From: CAYRMV01 sp964425255
Lineage (GTDB): Bacteria; Bacteroidota; Bacteroidia; Flavobacteriales_D; Crocinitomicaceae
Reading direction: 5' to 3'
Assembly (NCBI GenBank): GCA_964425255.1
Contig: CAYRMV010000172.1
Location: 1-6,466, forward strand
Length of the DNA stretch: 6,466 bases
In this document: positions 5,990 to 6,466 of the stretch, in pieces
How positions within the stretch are numbered: position 1 is the stretch's first letter
Layout: each line of letters opens with the position of its first letter
Notes under the pieces: model-generated
Databases searched by the model: none
Seen by the model: only the letters and a program-made list of their open reading frames with translations
What the model was told of the DNA's origin: nothing
Made by a program: the position numbers and the translations under genes

Positions 5990-6466
5990 ATGAAAAGATC
6001 AACGATTACCTTACTTGTGATTGGCGGTTTGTTGCTGTTGTTATCCTTCAATGGATGTAGTTCATACAACGGTATGGTAACAAAAGAAGAATCTGTAACT
6101 GCTCAATGGCAGCAAGTCGAAGTGGCTTACCAAGCACGTATGGACAAAACGAAAAATCTGTTCCAAATCGTGCAAAGTGCAGCAGAATTTGAGAGTACAA
6201 CCTTAAAAGAAGTGATGGCAGCTCGTGCTTCTGCAACTCAAATCAAATTGAGTGTGGATGATTTGACGGAAGAAAATTTGGCAAAATTCCAAAAAGCGCA
6301 AGATGCTTTTGGTTCATCATTAGGTCGTTTGATGGCTGTAGCTGAGAATTATCCTCAATTGCAATCCGTTCAAGCTTTTCGTGATTTCCAGGCACAATAC
6401 GAAGGAATGGAAAACCGAATTTCAACAGAACGCATGCGTTTCAACGAAATGGGAAGAGATTACAAT
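5990..6466 (+). CDS. lemA: LemA family protein, 3'-truncated by window edge
   Basis: The first 159 residues of a LemA-family membrane protein; the usual length is about 185-200, so roughly 30-40 residues lie beyond the window. LemA proteins have one N-terminal hydrophobic segment and a four-helix bundle and are often linked to membrane stress or to TPM-domain proteins; the molecular function is unclear. Residues 4-20 are hydrophobic and end at C23 (FNGC), which could be a loose lipobox or simply the end of a membrane anchor. YNGMV (26-30) and the ESVTAQWQQVE stretch (35-45) match the family start. ASATQIKL (80-87), LGRLMAVAENYPQLQ (111-125) and MENRISTERMRFNE (140-153) are typical. The usual RRADLIPNLV element is degraded at 49-59 (ARMDKTKNLFQ), losing its Pro and neighbouring hydrophobics. 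The ATG at 5990 gives the expected N-terminus. Whether a TPM-domain gene follows cannot be seen. Confidence 0.93.
   Translation, partial: MKRSTITLLVIGGLLLLLSFNGCSSYNGMVTKEESVTAQWQQVEVAYQARMDKTKNLFQIVQSAAEFESTTLKEVMAARASATQIKLSVDDLTEENLAKFQKAQDAFGSSLGRLMAVAENYPQLQSVQAFRDFQAQYEGMENRISTERMRFNEMGRDYN

Noticed and set aside
5286..6425. Short open frames within and opposite sanA and lemA
   Set aside because: They overlap two recognised protein families in other frames and show no homology-like motifs.

Overview
The window looks like a chromosomal segment of an AT-rich Bacteroidota genome, most likely Flavobacteriales (a Fluviicola/Crocinitomicaceae-like background would fit, but this is inference). 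The reasons are a GSCFA-family protein and a Bacteroidota-type polysaccharide-deacetylase-like protein side by side, A-rich leaders without clear Shine-Dalgarno sequences, and promoter candidates that resemble the Bacteroidota -33/-7 type better than the E. coli type. I see no insertion sequence, phage gene, CRISPR array, tRNA or rRNA.

Layout: (1) Positions 2-1087 (+) hold the 3' part of an MFS transporter whose first transmembrane segment lies off the left edge. (2) Positions 1041-5174 (-) hold a tight four-gene operon, read right to left: radC, a non-hydrolysing UDP-GlcNAc 2-epimerase (wecB/wbpI-like), a polysaccharide-deacetylase-like protein, and a GSCFA/SGNH-like protein. The last two junctions are 4-base ATGA stop/start overlaps. 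The first has a 38-base gap, or a 4-base GTGA overlap if an alternative start is used. The GSCFA gene runs 47 bases into the convergent MFS gene. (3) A 94-base divergent intergenic region separates radC from sanA. (4) Positions 5269-5901 (+) encode SanA, a membrane-anchored DUF218/YdcF-fold envelope protein. (5) After an 88-base gap, lemA starts at 5990 and runs off the right edge; its conserved first-helix motif is unusually degraded.

How the genes may work together: the epimerase would make a UDP-ManNAc-type sugar nucleotide, and the two downstream proteins belong to families that act on acyl groups of sugars. Neither has a visible signal peptide. The three therefore look like a cytoplasmic amino-sugar or glycan-precursor module, although no glycosyltransferase or flippase is visible. 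RadC is co-directional but has no obvious functional link. SanA and LemA are envelope-associated housekeeping proteins. There is no strong evidence for a wholly new system. The coupled epimerase/deacetylase-like/GSCFA trio is the most interesting part.
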